Shown here piece by piece: positions 15,149 through 23,887 of a DNA stretch of 64,000 bases. The position numbers and the translations under genes were made by a program. Source of the DNA: Trinickia acidisoli (GTDB lineage: Bacteria > Pseudomonadota > Gammaproteobacteria > Burkholderiales > Burkholderiaceae); assembly GCF_017315725.1 (NCBI RefSeq), contig NZ_JAFLRG010000001.1:1736001-1800000 (forward strand), written 5' to 3'. The notes under the pieces were generated by a model that searched no databases, had not been told where the DNA came from, and saw only the letters and a program-made list of their open reading frames with translations. Numbering within the stretch: the stretch's first letter is position 1; each line of letters starts with the position of its first letter.

Positions 15149-18133
15149 TCAGCAATGCTGCACCGACTGCCCGGCTTGCGGCGCCGCGCAGCCAGGTGCG
15201 TCGGCCGGATCGTTTCGATCCTCCAAACCCGGCGCAAACAGCACCTCGAACCTCTGCGGCGGGATCGGCTGCGAATACAAGAACCCCTGCGCAAAATCGC
15301 ACCCGATACCCCGCAGGAAATCGCGTTGTTCCGTCGTCTCGACGCCTTCCGCGATGATCTTCAACCCGAGCTTGTGTGCGAGTACGACCATCGCCTCGCA
15401 GAGCGCCTGATTGTCGGCATCGAACCCGACGTTGTAGACGAACGACCGGTCGATCTTGAGGTAATCGATGTCGAACCGCTTCAAATAGGCCAATGACGAG
15501 TACCCGGTGCCGAAGTCGTCGATCGACACGCGGATACCGGCATCACGGAACGCCAATAGCTTTTCGTTCAACTCGGCATCGAGCAGGAGCCCCTCGGTGA
15601 TTTCCACCGCGATAGCCTGCCCAGGCATCCCCTCCTGCGCGAGATGTTCCGACCAGTGGACACAAACGAGGTTGTCCTGCCGGATCTGTACCGGCGACAT
15701 ATTCACGCTGATTTGAAAAACCGGCCCGAAGAGCGCACGCCACCGTCGTGCCTGCTGCACCGTCTGCCGGAACACCCAATCGCCGATCGGCACGATGAGG
15801 CCCGTTTCTTCAGCCAGCGGAATGAACTCGGTCGGGTTGATCATGCCGCGTTCGGGGTGCAGCCAGCGGATCAGCGCTTCCGCTTTCCGAATCTCGCCCG
15901 TCGCAAGCTCGACGATGGGTTGGTAGTAAAGCTGAAACTGCTTGCCGACGATGGCAGCCCGTAAATCACTCGTGAGCCGCAGCCGCCTTTGCGCCACCAC
16001 GCGCAAGTCTTGCGTAAAGTACCCGACGCGGTTGCGCCCTGCGTTTTTGGCCGCGTACATGGCCTGATCGACGTTCTTGAAAAGCACGTCGAGTTCGGTC
16101 GCGTCGTCCGGATAGGTCGTGATTCCGACGCTCGCGGAGATGAACGCTTCGTCGGTGCCGAGTGCGAAGGGTTCGGCCAGCTTCTCGACGATGGCGTTGG
16201 CGATCCGTCCCACGCTATCGGTCGCGTCGAGCTTAGGAAGAATGACCGTGAACTCATCGCCGCCAAGGCGCGCGACCGTATCCGATTCGCTCACGCACGA
16301 ACGGATGCGCCTCGCAGCCTCGACGAGTAGAACGTCTCCCTTGTCGTGCCCGAGCGAGTCGTTCACTTCCTTGAAGCGATCGAGATCGATCAGCATCAAT
16401 GCCATGCGTTTGCCGTCGGCATCCGACATCCGTGCTTCGTACTCCAGACGGTCGTGAAACATCTGGCGGTTCGGTAGGTTGGTCAGCGTGTCGAAGTTGG
16501 CCTGCTTCCAGATCGTTTCCTCGAATGCCATGCGATCCGACAGATCGCGCCCGATCGCCAGTACCGAGTTGATGTTGCCGGACGGGTCGATCTCCGGCGT
16601 CAGCGAAATGTGCGTGCACTGTTCACGCCCGTTCGGCCCGATCCACTTCAGTTCGAAGCGCGTGCTTTTTCCGATCGAAATCGCTTCTGCGATTTTCTTC
16701 TCGTAGGCGAGCGCACTTGCGCCACCTGGGATTTCCGATGGCCGCTTGCCGAGCACTTCCTCCAAGCTGCGCCCGGTGAGCAAGCAGAACGCCGGGTTCG
16801 CATACGTGCGGCGCAGCTCCCGGTCGTATCGCGCAATCGTGTCAGGCGAGTTCTCGATCAGCGTGCGGGAAGCCTGTTCCCGCCTGGCGAGCTCGGCCGT
16901 TCTTTCCGTCACGGTGTCTTCGAGGCGCGCATTGATCTCGTTGATCTTCTGGATTTTCTGGCCAATCGCCGTACTCATGCGTTCGAACCGCTGCGCCAAT
17001 CGCCCGAGCTCGTCGCTGTCGTGCACATCGTCGTGCGCTTCGGCACGCTCTTCGGCTTGCGCGCCGGCGTCGTTGCCCGTGTCGTCCATCTTCTGCACGA
17101 GCTTCTTCAGCGGCACGGTAATGCTGTGCGAGATGAAGTAGGCAAGAAAGATCGACAGCAGAAAGCCGGCGATGCCCACCAGCACGATTTGGTTGCGCAC
17201 GGATTGCGCTTGCGCCGTCAGCGTTTGCTCCGAGGTCGTGCTCACGACGAACCACGTCGTGCTGGGAATCTGGTCGTAGGCTGCAAGATAGCGGCCACCG
17301 CGCCTGCTCTCGAATTCGACGATGCCGCTCGTCTCGCCCGCTGCCTTTCGGTTCATGATCTGCTCGATCAGTCGCGGTTCGGCCACGCTATCCGCATCGA
17401 GCGCTGCGCCGTCGGCACGCACGATCACTTGGCGATTGCCGGCATCGAGCACGTAGATGTCGGTCCCGCTCCCCGAGGCGAAATCGTGGAAGACCGTAGA
17501 GAAATGCTCAGGGCGAATGACGAGCACGAGGCTGCCGATGCGCCGGTTGTCGCTTTTGTCGATGATGGCGCGGACCATGCCGAGATCGCGTTGGCCGAAG
17601 CCGCTGTCGTAGCTGCCCCAGTAGGGCCGGCCGTCTTGGCGGTGTGCGCGCTCGACCAGTTGGACCACGCCATGGGTCAGCCGCGCGAACGCCTGCGTGT
17701 CCATGACTCGGTTGCGGGCGTCGAGCAGATATTTTTGGTTGACGAAATCGATCGGCCCGTAATGGACGAGCAACTGCCGCGTGATGTCCTCGCGTGCGTC
17801 GATTCTCTCCTTCGCGCTGCCGTTCGCGACCCGCGTGAGATCGCCTTGTACGCGATCGGATAGGACGAGCAGGCTGCTTTCGGTCTCGATTTGCTCCATT
17901 CGCAACGAGATGTTCCGCGAGACCTGCTTGACCGCGCTCCTCGAAAATGTCTCGGCCTTCTCTTTGATCGCGGCCGTCGATTTCACGTAGGAGATACAGC
18001 CCGAAATCACGAGCGGCAGCAGTGCGAGCACGGCGAATGCCGTGGTCAGCCGATAGCGGATTTCAACCCGGCGTAATACGTCCAGTGACAGGTAAGCGAA
18101 CACGCGTCGCAAGGGGCCGATGATCACGCTCAT
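15149..18133 (-). CDS. membrane GGDEF-EAL cyclic-di-GMP enzyme with PAS and HAMP
   Basis: This 994-aa inner-membrane sensor has a first membrane segment (AFAVLALLPLVISGCISYV), a roughly 280-residue periplasmic Cache-like domain, a second membrane segment (VLVGIAGFLLSIFLAYFIS), HAMP, PAS (LIENSPDTIARYD), GGDEF and EAL. The cyclase motif RLGGDEF is intact. The phosphodiesterase part keeps EALIRW, a DDFGTGYSSL loop and EGVET, so both activities are possible. Its start codon overlaps the stop of the upstream solute-binding protein by 4 bp. This suggests that the binding protein feeds a periplasmic signal to the sensor, which is an inference. Confidence 0.93.
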   Translation of the reverse strand: MSVIIGPLRRVFAYLSLDVLRRVEIRYRLTTAFAVLALLPLVISGCISYVKSTAAIKEKAETFSRSAVKQVSRNISLRMEQIETESSLLVLSDRVQGDLTRVANGSAKERIDAREDITRQLLVHYGPIDFVNQKYLLDARNRVMDTQAFARLTHGVVQLVERAHRQDGRPYWGSYDSGFGQRDLGMVRAIIDKSDNRRIGSLVLVIRPEHFSTVFHDFASGSGTDIYVLDAGNRQVIVRADGAALDADSVAEPRLIEQIMNRKAAGETSGIVEFESRRGGRYLAAYDQIPSTTWFVVSTTSEQTLTAQAQSVRNQIVLVGIAGFLLSIFLAYFISHSITVPLKKLVQKMDDTGNDAGAQAEERAEAHDDVHDSDELGRLAQRFERMSTAIGQKIQKINEINARLEDTVTERTAELARREQASRTLIENSPDTIARYDRELRRTYANPAFCLLTGRSLEEVLGKRPSEIPGGASALAYEKKIAEAISIGKSTRFELKWIGPNGREQCTHISLTPEIDPSGNINSVLAIGRDLSDRMAFEETIWKQANFDTLTNLPNRQMFHDRLEYEARMSDADGKRMALMLIDLDRFKEVNDSLGHDKGDVLLVEAARRIRSCVSESDTVARLGGDEFTVILPKLDATDSVGRIANAIVEKLAEPFALGTDEAFISASVGITTYPDDATELDVLFKNVDQAMYAAKNAGRNRVGYFTQDLRVVAQRRLRLTSDLRAAIVGKQFQLYYQPIVELATGEIRKAEALIRWLHPERGMINPTEFIPLAEETGLIVPIGDWVFRQTVQQARRWRALFGPVFQISVNMSPVQIRQDNLVCVHWSEHLAQEGMPGQAIAVEITEGLLLDAELNEKLLAFRDAGIRVSIDDFGTGYSSLAYLKRFDIDYLKIDRSFVYNVGFDADNQALCEAMVVLAHKLGLKIIAEGVETTEQRDFLRGIGCDFAQGFLYSQPIPPQRFEVLFAPGLEDRNDPADAPGCAAPQAGQSVQHC

Positions 18134-19425
18134 TTGTAGTGCATCGTCGCTTGATTCTTGACTGACTCGTCAAGGCGTTTCGCGGCCTCTTGGGGCGAGA
18201 TCTTCCGGAGCAGTACGTCTAGCATCAATCGATGCAATTGCTCTATCGAGTTCGAAGGCAGTACCGAATAGTATGGGCTCGACGTGACGCGGTAGCGGCT
18301 GACCGCGTTCGTATAGTCGACCATTGCTCGATCCGTGACGACGGCGCCCTGCACATGCTTGAAGGGCGGGATGTTTCGGCGTTTGTGCTGGAGAATCGGG
18401 AAGCCCTTGCCGGCGATGAATTCGAGAAAACGCATCGCCGCAGCCTTGTTTCGCGTCTCGCATACCGCGAACCCCGTTTCGCTGCCGATCACGGGCACCA
18501 CTTGCTGTCGAGGCGCGTTCCAGGGAGGGATGAAGACGCCGACCTTGAAGGGATTGCCCTGCAGCAAAAGGCCGGCAGCCCAACTGCCGTGGAACGCCAT
18601 TGCAACCTGGCCTTCCTTGAAAAGCCGGATGCCGCCGTCGTAGTCGGTGGTCATGTACCCGTTTTGCACGTATCCGCGCTCGGGTATGAGCAGGATTTTT
18701 TCAAAGATATCGGCGGCCTCGGGCGTGTCGAGATTGAGCGATCCATCGGCGATCTTTCGCTTCCAGTCCGGCTCCCGTGCCACGACTTCATTGGCGAAAC
18801 CGGAGGCGAACGGCCCGTTGCCGAGCATGTTCGGAAAGCCGCCGCTCCACATGATCGGCACGAACCCCGCCCGCTTCAACTGCTCGCATACCCGCAGGAA
18901 ATCACGGAAGTTGGTCGGCAGTGCTTTGATCCCCGCCTTCGCGAACATGGCCTCGTTGTAATAGATCAGCGTCGTAGCCACGCCGCCCGAGATGCCGAAT
19001 TTCTTGGACCGGCGGCTCGTCCAATCGCTTTTGAGCGCGTCGAGCATGTTCTGCCAAGCGGCTGTCCCACCGACGTCGGCGAGAATGCCTTGATCCGCCA
19101 GTTCGGCCGCATACGCGTTGGGGTTCACACTGATCAGATCGGGCAGATTGCCGGACGCGACGCGCGGTTTGATGTTCTCTTCGACCGAATTACCGATCAT
19201 GAACTGTACGTTCACATGAATATCGGGGTTGAGCTTGCCGAATTCTTCGGCGATCTGGAGCATTTGTTCAGGCCAATCGGGCGCCCAGATCAATGCGGTA
19301 ATCGTGGTGCGGGCTGGCACCGAAGCGCCCGCGGGCGCATGGTCGTGTTGGCGGCAACTGCATAGCGACACGAGCACCAGTGCGGCTAAGCCGGCGAGGC
19401 GGAGGGCGAGGCCGATATATCGCAT
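18130..19425 (-). CDS. periplasmic solute-binding protein (sugar type), sensor partner
   Basis: This 431-aa family 1 extracellular solute-binding protein has an N-terminal hydrophobic signal ending in LVSLCSC, a plausible lipobox, and so is probably a lipoprotein. The ATG at 19425 is used rather than an upstream TTG. The body follows the usual pattern: NPDIHVNVQFM, LPDLISVNPNAYAAEL, WSGGFPNMLGNGPFASG, and the C-terminal DVLLRKISPQEAAKRLDE. No permease or ATPase genes are next to it. It overlaps the GGDEF-EAL gene by 4 bp, so it likely works as a ligand sensor for that protein rather than as part of an importer. Confidence 0.85.
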   Translation of the reverse strand: MRYIGLALRLAGLAALVLVSLCSCRQHDHAPAGASVPARTTITALIWAPDWPEQMLQIAEEFGKLNPDIHVNVQFMIGNSVEENIKPRVASGNLPDLISVNPNAYAAELADQGILADVGGTAAWQNMLDALKSDWTSRRSKKFGISGGVATTLIYYNEAMFAKAGIKALPTNFRDFLRVCEQLKRAGFVPIMWSGGFPNMLGNGPFASGFANEVVAREPDWKRKIADGSLNLDTPEAADIFEKILLIPERGYVQNGYMTTDYDGGIRLFKEGQVAMAFHGSWAAGLLLQGNPFKVGVFIPPWNAPRQQVVPVIGSETGFAVCETRNKAAAMRFLEFIAGKGFPILQHKRRNIPPFKHVQGAVVTDRAMVDYTNAVSRYRVTSSPYYSVLPSNSIEQLHRLMLDVLLRKISPQEAAKRLDESVKNQATMHYK

Positions 19426-19804
19426 CGTCAAGTCAGTTGCTCGATTCTAGGCGGACGCACGAAGCCAGCGGCATCGCGCGAGCGGCCGTCATTGGCAAAC
19501 GCCGACATGGGTCGGCGCGCGTGAGGGTGTCCATGGCGGCAGATAGTACGAACAGATCGGTATCTGCATAACGGCACCCGCCACTGAACCTTTAGCGGCG
19601 ATACGGTATCCCGACGGGGAGGAAGGGGCTTGGCGCGCCTGCAGGCGGCGCGCGCAGCGTTCGAAATTGCCCTCGTCAAACGAAGCCGGCTGCGCCGCTG
19701 CGTGTGTGCGTGTACGGTTCGGCGCGCAATTGGCGGACGGTTGGCTGTTTCATTCCTGCGCAAGGGCAGAGCGAGGGAAACATGTCGGTCCTGAACCGCA
19801 CCGT
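19426..19804. other. gap without a supported gene
   Basis: The region lies between the solute-binding protein and the pqqE relic. Open frames on the reverse strand have arginine-rich compositions typical of non-coding high-GC DNA. It may contain degraded downstream pqqE sequence, but I cannot align any of it to the rest of PqqE. Confidence 0.4.
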
Positions 19805-19874
19805 GGAGCGGGCAACGGTAGGTCGGCTCGGCAAGCAGCTACAGCGGCGGCGATGCGAGTGCGGCCCGGTTCAT
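19805..19874 (-). pseudogene. pqqE: relic of pqqE (radical SAM PQQ synthase), 5' end only
   Basis: The ATG at 19874 is 23 bp after pqqD, where pqqE normally starts. The reading is MNRAALASPPL, an amber stop in place of the Trp, then LLAEPTYRCPLHG. Intact PqqE proteins begin with a PLWLLAELTYRCPLHC block, whose cysteines bind the radical-SAM iron-sulfur cluster. Here the Trp codon is TAG and the second cysteine is Gly. No further PqqE sequence follows. The gene is inactivated and mostly deleted. Confidence 0.8.
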
Positions 19875-19897
19875 GCCAGGGCCGTCGTATGCGAGGG

Positions 19898-20179
19898 TCA
19901 GTCGACCCATCCACGTTGGCGTGCGTGGTCGAGAAACCGATAGACGTCGGTTGCGAGATCCGCAGCGTGGAACAGCGTTTCGAGTTCGGTAATGATTTCG
20001 TCGAGCTCGCGCGTGCCGTCGCATCGCACGAGGATCTGTCCCGCACTGGGATTGAGTTTCACCATCCCTTCGGGATAGAGGAGCACGTATGCATCTTGCG
20101 CGGCTTCCCATTGCAATCGGAACATCGAGCGAAGACGTGGGCGCAGCGGCGCGCCGCCGATGGCGTTCGGATAGGTCAT
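19898..20179 (-). CDS. pqqD: PqqD, PqqA-binding chaperone of PQQ synthesis
   Basis: This 93-aa protein belongs to the RiPP recognition element family that holds the PqqA peptide for the radical SAM enzyme PqqE. Recognisable parts are RPRLRSMFRLQWEAAQDAYVLL, YPEGMVKLNPSAGQIL and the C-terminal DVYRFLDHARQRGWV. The ATG at 20179 is used; a longer frame to 20254 only overlaps pqqB. It begins 7 bp after the pqqB stop codon, so the usual pqqC gene between them is missing. Confidence 0.93.
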   Translation of the reverse strand: MTYPNAIGGAPLRPRLRSMFRLQWEAAQDAYVLLYPEGMVKLNPSAGQILVRCDGTRELDEIITELETLFHAADLATDVYRFLDHARQRGWVD

Positions 20180-20186
20180 GACGAGT

Positions 20187-21110
20187 CTATACCAGCAGTT
20201 GCATACCGTCTTCCGCGAGGTCGATGCCGTGCGCACGCACGATCGCGTGCGCATCGGAGTCGGGATCGAGAATCGGATTCGTGTTGTTGATATGAATGAG
20301 CACTTTGCGCGTGGTGCGCGGCAGCGTGTCGAGCAGGTCGAGCATGCCGGGCTTGCCGTTCGCGGCGCATTGGGCGAGGTGCCCCATGTCGGCAGCGCGT
20401 TTGCCCGACAAGCCGAGATCGATCATCTCCGTATCCGTCCAGAACGTGCCGTCGACGAGAACGAGTGTTGCCGAGCGCATTGCGGTCAGTATCGATTCCG
20501 ACGTGCGCGCGAGACCCGGTGCGTAAAAGGCGGTGGCGGCCGTCGCGACGTCTTCGATCACGAGTGCGATGTTGTCGCCGATCACGGGTGCTTCGCGATG
20601 CGGCGAATAGGGCGGTGCGGCGCTGTCGATGGCGATCGCAGTGAACCGCAAGCCGGTGAGCGGTGCGATCGTGAACGGTACGCCGAGCGCGATCGGGTGT
20701 TCGTCGACGCCGCAGTAATGGCCGAGCAACGGGATGAGCGGCAAAGCGCCCGATAAATCGTCGAGCACGGACCGTGTGGCGTAAAGCGGCAGCGGCGTCG
20801 TGCGCTCGCGCAACATGACGAGGCCAGTCACATGATCGATCTGCGCATCGCAAAGCATGACTGCCGCAATGCCGCTGTCGCGCAGCGCGCGGGCCGGCTG
20901 CAGTTCGGGGTGCGCGCGCAATTGGGCCAGGAGATCGGGCGATGCGTTGATGAGCACCCAGTCGTCGCCGGTGTCGCTGAGCGCGATGGACGATTGCGTG
21001 CGTGCCGCGAGTGTGCCGGTGGGCGCGCGCGCCCGCGAACAGTTCGCACAATTGCAGTTCCACTGGGGCAGTCCGCCGCCCGCGCCGGAACCAAGAACCT
21101 TGATCAGCAT
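20187..21110 (-). CDS. pqqB: PqqB, PQQ biosynthesis hydroxylase
   Basis: This 307-aa protein has the metallo-beta-lactamase fold. PqqB hydroxylates the Tyr ring of the Glu-Tyr intermediate. The N-terminal LGSGAGGGLPQWNCNCANC is diagnostic, followed by SSIALS, LINASPDLLAQL, DAQIDHVTGL and HINNTNPIL. Length is normal and the frame is intact. pqqA lies 66 bp upstream. It is followed directly by pqqD without pqqC. Confidence 0.96.
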   Translation of the reverse strand: MLIKVLGSGAGGGLPQWNCNCANCSRARAPTGTLAARTQSSIALSDTGDDWVLINASPDLLAQLRAHPELQPARALRDSGIAAVMLCDAQIDHVTGLVMLRERTTPLPLYATRSVLDDLSGALPLIPLLGHYCGVDEHPIALGVPFTIAPLTGLRFTAIAIDSAAPPYSPHREAPVIGDNIALVIEDVATAATAFYAPGLARTSESILTAMRSATLVLVDGTFWTDTEMIDLGLSGKRAADMGHLAQCAANGKPGMLDLLDTLPRTTRKVLIHINNTNPILDPDSDAHAIVRAHGIDLAEDGMQLLV

Positions 21111-21176
21111 GACGATGCGTTCGGAAGCTGCCGCGCGTGAAGGGAATCGACTTCACGCGCGGCGCTTACCGGCTCC

Positions 21177-21251
21177 TTATCGGTTGGCGATGTACATCGT
21201 GATTTCGAAACCGAAGCGCAGGTCGGTATAAGCGGGCGTAGTCCACTGCAT
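21177..21251 (-). CDS. pqqA: PqqA, precursor peptide of PQQ
   Basis: This small 24-codon gene encodes MQWTTPAYTDLRFGFEITMYIANR minus nothing else of note (peptide of 24 residues; the Glu and Tyr in FEITMY are the two residues that become PQQ). A ribosome site AGGAGAC lies just before the ATG. It is the first gene of a pqqA-pqqB-pqqD unit and is preceded by a sigma-54-like promoter and two 17-bp palindromes. It is too short for ordinary ORF calling, but the sequence is unmistakable. Confidence 0.95.
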   Translation of the reverse strand: MQWTTPAYTDLRFGFEITMYIANR

Positions 21252-21323
21252 GATTGTCTCCTAGTGTGATTGCGTGGTTGAAGCGGGGAAACCGCGGTCA
21301 TTCGTTGCGGTCGCATCGATAAA

Positions 21324-21339
21324 GCAAAGGCTATGCCGA
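21324..21339 (-). promoter_or_regulatory. sigma-54 promoter of pqqABD
   Basis: On the reverse strand the sequence is CGGCATAGCCTTTGC, with GG and GC exactly 10 bp apart as in TGGCAC-N5-TTGC. It lies 73 bp before the pqqA start. Two enhancer-like palindromes lie 130-180 bp upstream. Confidence 0.65.
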
Positions 21340-21465
21340 CCGCCTGGTATGTCGCGACGCGATGCGATCGAAGCGGTCTGCTTCGATCGATGCACGGTCA
21401 ACGCAAGGGGGCGCGAACATTGCCAAGCGCGCGGCAACTTACCGGTGCAATCATGAAACGTTCGC

Positions 21466-21482
21466 TGTTTCATTGGGCGACA
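21466..21482. promoter_or_regulatory. enhancer-like palindrome 1 upstream of pqqA
   Basis: TGTTTCATTGGGCGACA fits TGTYKC-N5-GCGACA. It lies 19 bp (start to start) from a second copy at 21485, about two helical turns. Confidence 0.65.
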
Positions 21483-21484
21483 GG

Positions 21485-21501
21485 TGTTGCAAAATGCGAC
21501 A
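21485..21501. promoter_or_regulatory. enhancer-like palindrome 2 upstream of pqqA
   Basis: TGTTGCAAAATGCGACA shares its form and 17-bp length with the sites at 21466, 24387 and 28926. Each lies roughly 90-180 bp upstream of a sigma-54-like promoter. Confidence 0.7.
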
Positions 21502-21564
21502 TGGCGACCTTGCGCAATCGGGGCGATAAGGCGGAGCGGGGGCGGCTCAGCCGCTATCGCCGCG

Positions 21565-23880
21565 CTAATTCCACGCATAGCGCATCCCGACCCACGCCCC
21601 TCTGGGCGCGCCGGGCCCGATGAACATTTCGTTGACGGGCGCGAGCCCGTCGAACGTGTGGCTCGGGCCGTTGAAGAAGTTCTGCCCGAGCACGCCAAAG
21701 CTCGCATAGCGTTTGTTCAGCAGGTTCGACACGGTTGCAAAGAGCTGCAATTGCTTGGTGACGCGATACGTCGTATCGAGATCGATCAGGAAGTAGCCGG
21801 GGAGCTTGCCGTTGACATCCTCGTTGTCTTCATCGCCTTGCGCAAAAACGCCGCTGCGATAGGTCACGTTCGTTCCGGCGGTCCATTGCGGCGTGACCGC
21901 GTAATCGAGCCGCAATTTGATGGAGTTGGTGGGAATGCCGGGAATGTGATCGCCGGGGCGCACGACGATGTTGCCGTTCGCATCGGCGCTCGAGTTGCTC
22001 GGGCTGCTGGACACCCAGCTCGCGCGGTAGGTGGCGTCGATGAAACTGTAGTTCGCCGTCACGCCGAGCTTTCCGAACTGCGTATGCCCGGAAAGCTCGA
22101 GGCCCTCACGGCGCGTCTTGCCCACGTTCTGGAAGTAGCCTTGCGTCGTGGTCGCCGCGCTGATGAACTCGATGTCGTCGTATAGCGTCGTGTCGTAGAC
22201 GGCGGCACTCCACGTCGTCGCACTGCCGAGCTTGCCGCGCGCGCCGGCTTCGTAGGTCTTCGAGACGACGGGCGCGAGCGCTGGGTCCGCAACGAAGTCG
22301 TTCGGCAGCGAGCACGGTGCGGCCGGGTCGGCGCAGGTCAGCTCGATCGCGGTCGGCGTGCGCATGCCTTCGTTGTAAGTCGCGTAGGCCGTGAAGCTCG
22401 GTACGGGGTTCCACGTCAGCCCGAGGGCGGGATTCAAGCGCGAGAACACGTGGCTGCCGTCGAGCTGTGGCTGTGCGCCGCTCTCGTCGCCGATGTCCGT
22501 CTTTGCCCAGTCGTAGCGGCCCGACAGCGTCAGGGCCCATTGCCGGGTCAGCGACAACGTATCTTGCAGATAGGCTGCGAGGTTGCCGTCGCGCGTTTTC
22601 GCATCCGCTTGCGTGACATAGTCGCCGATGCCTATCGTCGCGCGCGATGCAGTGAAGTAGGCGTTCTGCGACGATGCGGTGTAGTGCGAGTTCGCGAAAT
22701 CGGCCGCGACACCGGCGACGAATTGATTTTGCAGGCCGCCGAGTTTGCCGAGCAGCGTCATTTGCAGGCTTGCGCCGTAGCTGTCGGTCGCGACGGCGGA
22801 GTCGACGTTCGTGGCCTGCAGCGTGTCGACCGAACCGTCGGGCAGAAGTGCGCCGTAGTCGGTGTTGTTGTTGCTGCTGATGCTCTCGTTCACGAAGTGG
22901 CGGTAGTAGACGTTGCCGCTCAACTCGAGCGCATCGTTGACATAGTGCTCGCCGGTCAGCGTCAGATAGCCGGCGCGGTTCAGGTTTTGATCGGGAAAGG
23001 TATAAGGCTGCCGAAAATCGTCGAGAAACGAACGAGGAATCGTCTGCATGCCCAGCAAGTCGTTGTTCGCACCGCCGGCGGACAGCGCGATCGTGGTGTC
23101 GGCGTCGGTATAACGCAGCTTGCCGAAGCCCTGACGCACGCGGCTCGCGTTTTCTTGGGCCCAGCCGTCGTCGTTCGCGACGTTGCCGGTTACGTAGTAG
23201 TCGAGACGATCGCCGATCGTCCCGCCTTGCTCGATGGCGGCCGTCTTGCGGCCCCATGAACCGCCCGACAGCTCGGCCTCGCCGCCCGGGTGGTCCTTGC
23301 CGTTCTTCGTCGAGATCGCGAGTGCGCCGCCGAGCGTATTGAGGCCGAACGTCGGGTTCGAGCCGGGAATCAACTCGATCGTGTCGATCGCATCCTGCGG
23401 GATCAAGTCCCAGTTCACCACATCGCCGAACGGCTCGTTGATGCGCACGCCATCCATGAACACCGACAGACCCTCCGGTGTGCCGAGCAGCGGCGAAGCC
23501 GTGAAGCCTCGGTAGTTGATGTTCATCTGATAGGGGTTGCCCTGCGCGTCGTTGATGTCGACGCTCGGTAAGTTCTTTTCGAAGTAGTCCGTGAGCGTCT
23601 CGCGGTGCTGTGCATCGCGTTGCGCACTGCGCACGATCTGAACGTTTGCCGCTACCTGCGTGAGCGGCAAACCGATGCCGACGAGCGGAGTCGTGCCGAC
23701 CACGACGATCGGCGGGAGCGTTACCCCTTTGGCGGTGGGCGCGGTCGGTTCGGTCTGTGCCTTCGCGGGCGATGCAAGGCTCACGAGCGCGCTCGCGGCG
23801 AAGCACCATGTCAAGCGTGCACGTTGTTTCGACGCGAATCGGTGGTGCGCTCTGCGTGTTTGGGGAGGGCGGTTGCTCAT
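21565..23880 (-). CDS. TonB-dependent outer membrane receptor
   Basis: This 771-aa receptor has a cleavable signal peptide (ASALVSLASPAKA) and a TonB-box-like LPPIVVVGT. The plug domain (about 75-190) holds NINYRGFTASPLLGTPEGLS and GVRINEPFGDVVNWDLIP. A 22-strand barrel follows, ending in an aromatic residue pattern (GAWVGMRYAWN). The ligand is not evident. Its place between pqqABD and a lanthanide-type alcohol dehydrogenase, and its shared promoter logic, suggest a metal-chelate (lanthanophore) or PQQ. It follows the 75-aa gene by 7 bp and is probably co-transcribed from the sigma-54 promoter at 24274. Confidence 0.92.
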   Translation of the reverse strand: MSNRPPQTRRAHHRFASKQRARLTWCFAASALVSLASPAKAQTEPTAPTAKGVTLPPIVVVGTTPLVGIGLPLTQVAANVQIVRSAQRDAQHRETLTDYFEKNLPSVDINDAQGNPYQMNINYRGFTASPLLGTPEGLSVFMDGVRINEPFGDVVNWDLIPQDAIDTIELIPGSNPTFGLNTLGGALAISTKNGKDHPGGEAELSGGSWGRKTAAIEQGGTIGDRLDYYVTGNVANDDGWAQENASRVRQGFGKLRYTDADTTIALSAGGANNDLLGMQTIPRSFLDDFRQPYTFPDQNLNRAGYLTLTGEHYVNDALELSGNVYYRHFVNESISSNNNTDYGALLPDGSVDTLQATNVDSAVATDSYGASLQMTLLGKLGGLQNQFVAGVAADFANSHYTASSQNAYFTASRATIGIGDYVTQADAKTRDGNLAAYLQDTLSLTRQWALTLSGRYDWAKTDIGDESGAQPQLDGSHVFSRLNPALGLTWNPVPSFTAYATYNEGMRTPTAIELTCADPAAPCSLPNDFVADPALAPVVSKTYEAGARGKLGSATTWSAAVYDTTLYDDIEFISAATTTQGYFQNVGKTRREGLELSGHTQFGKLGVTANYSFIDATYRASWVSSSPSNSSADANGNIVVRPGDHIPGIPTNSIKLRLDYAVTPQWTAGTNVTYRSGVFAQGDEDNEDVNGKLPGYFLIDLDTTYRVTKQLQLFATVSNLLNKRYASFGVLGQNFFNGPSHTFDGLAPVNEMFIGPGAPRGAWVGMRYAWN

Positions 23881-23887
23881 GAAGGTG

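Noticed and set aside
20180..20254. longer pqqD with 25 extra N-terminal residues
   Set aside because: The extension overlaps the pqqB coding end; the internal ATG at 20179 gives the standard PqqD length.
21458..21476. separate palindrome TGAAACGTTCGCTGTTTCA upstream of pqqA
   Set aside because: It overlaps the first enhancer-like site and has arms at a different spacing; I cannot tell it from chance and do not list it as a site.
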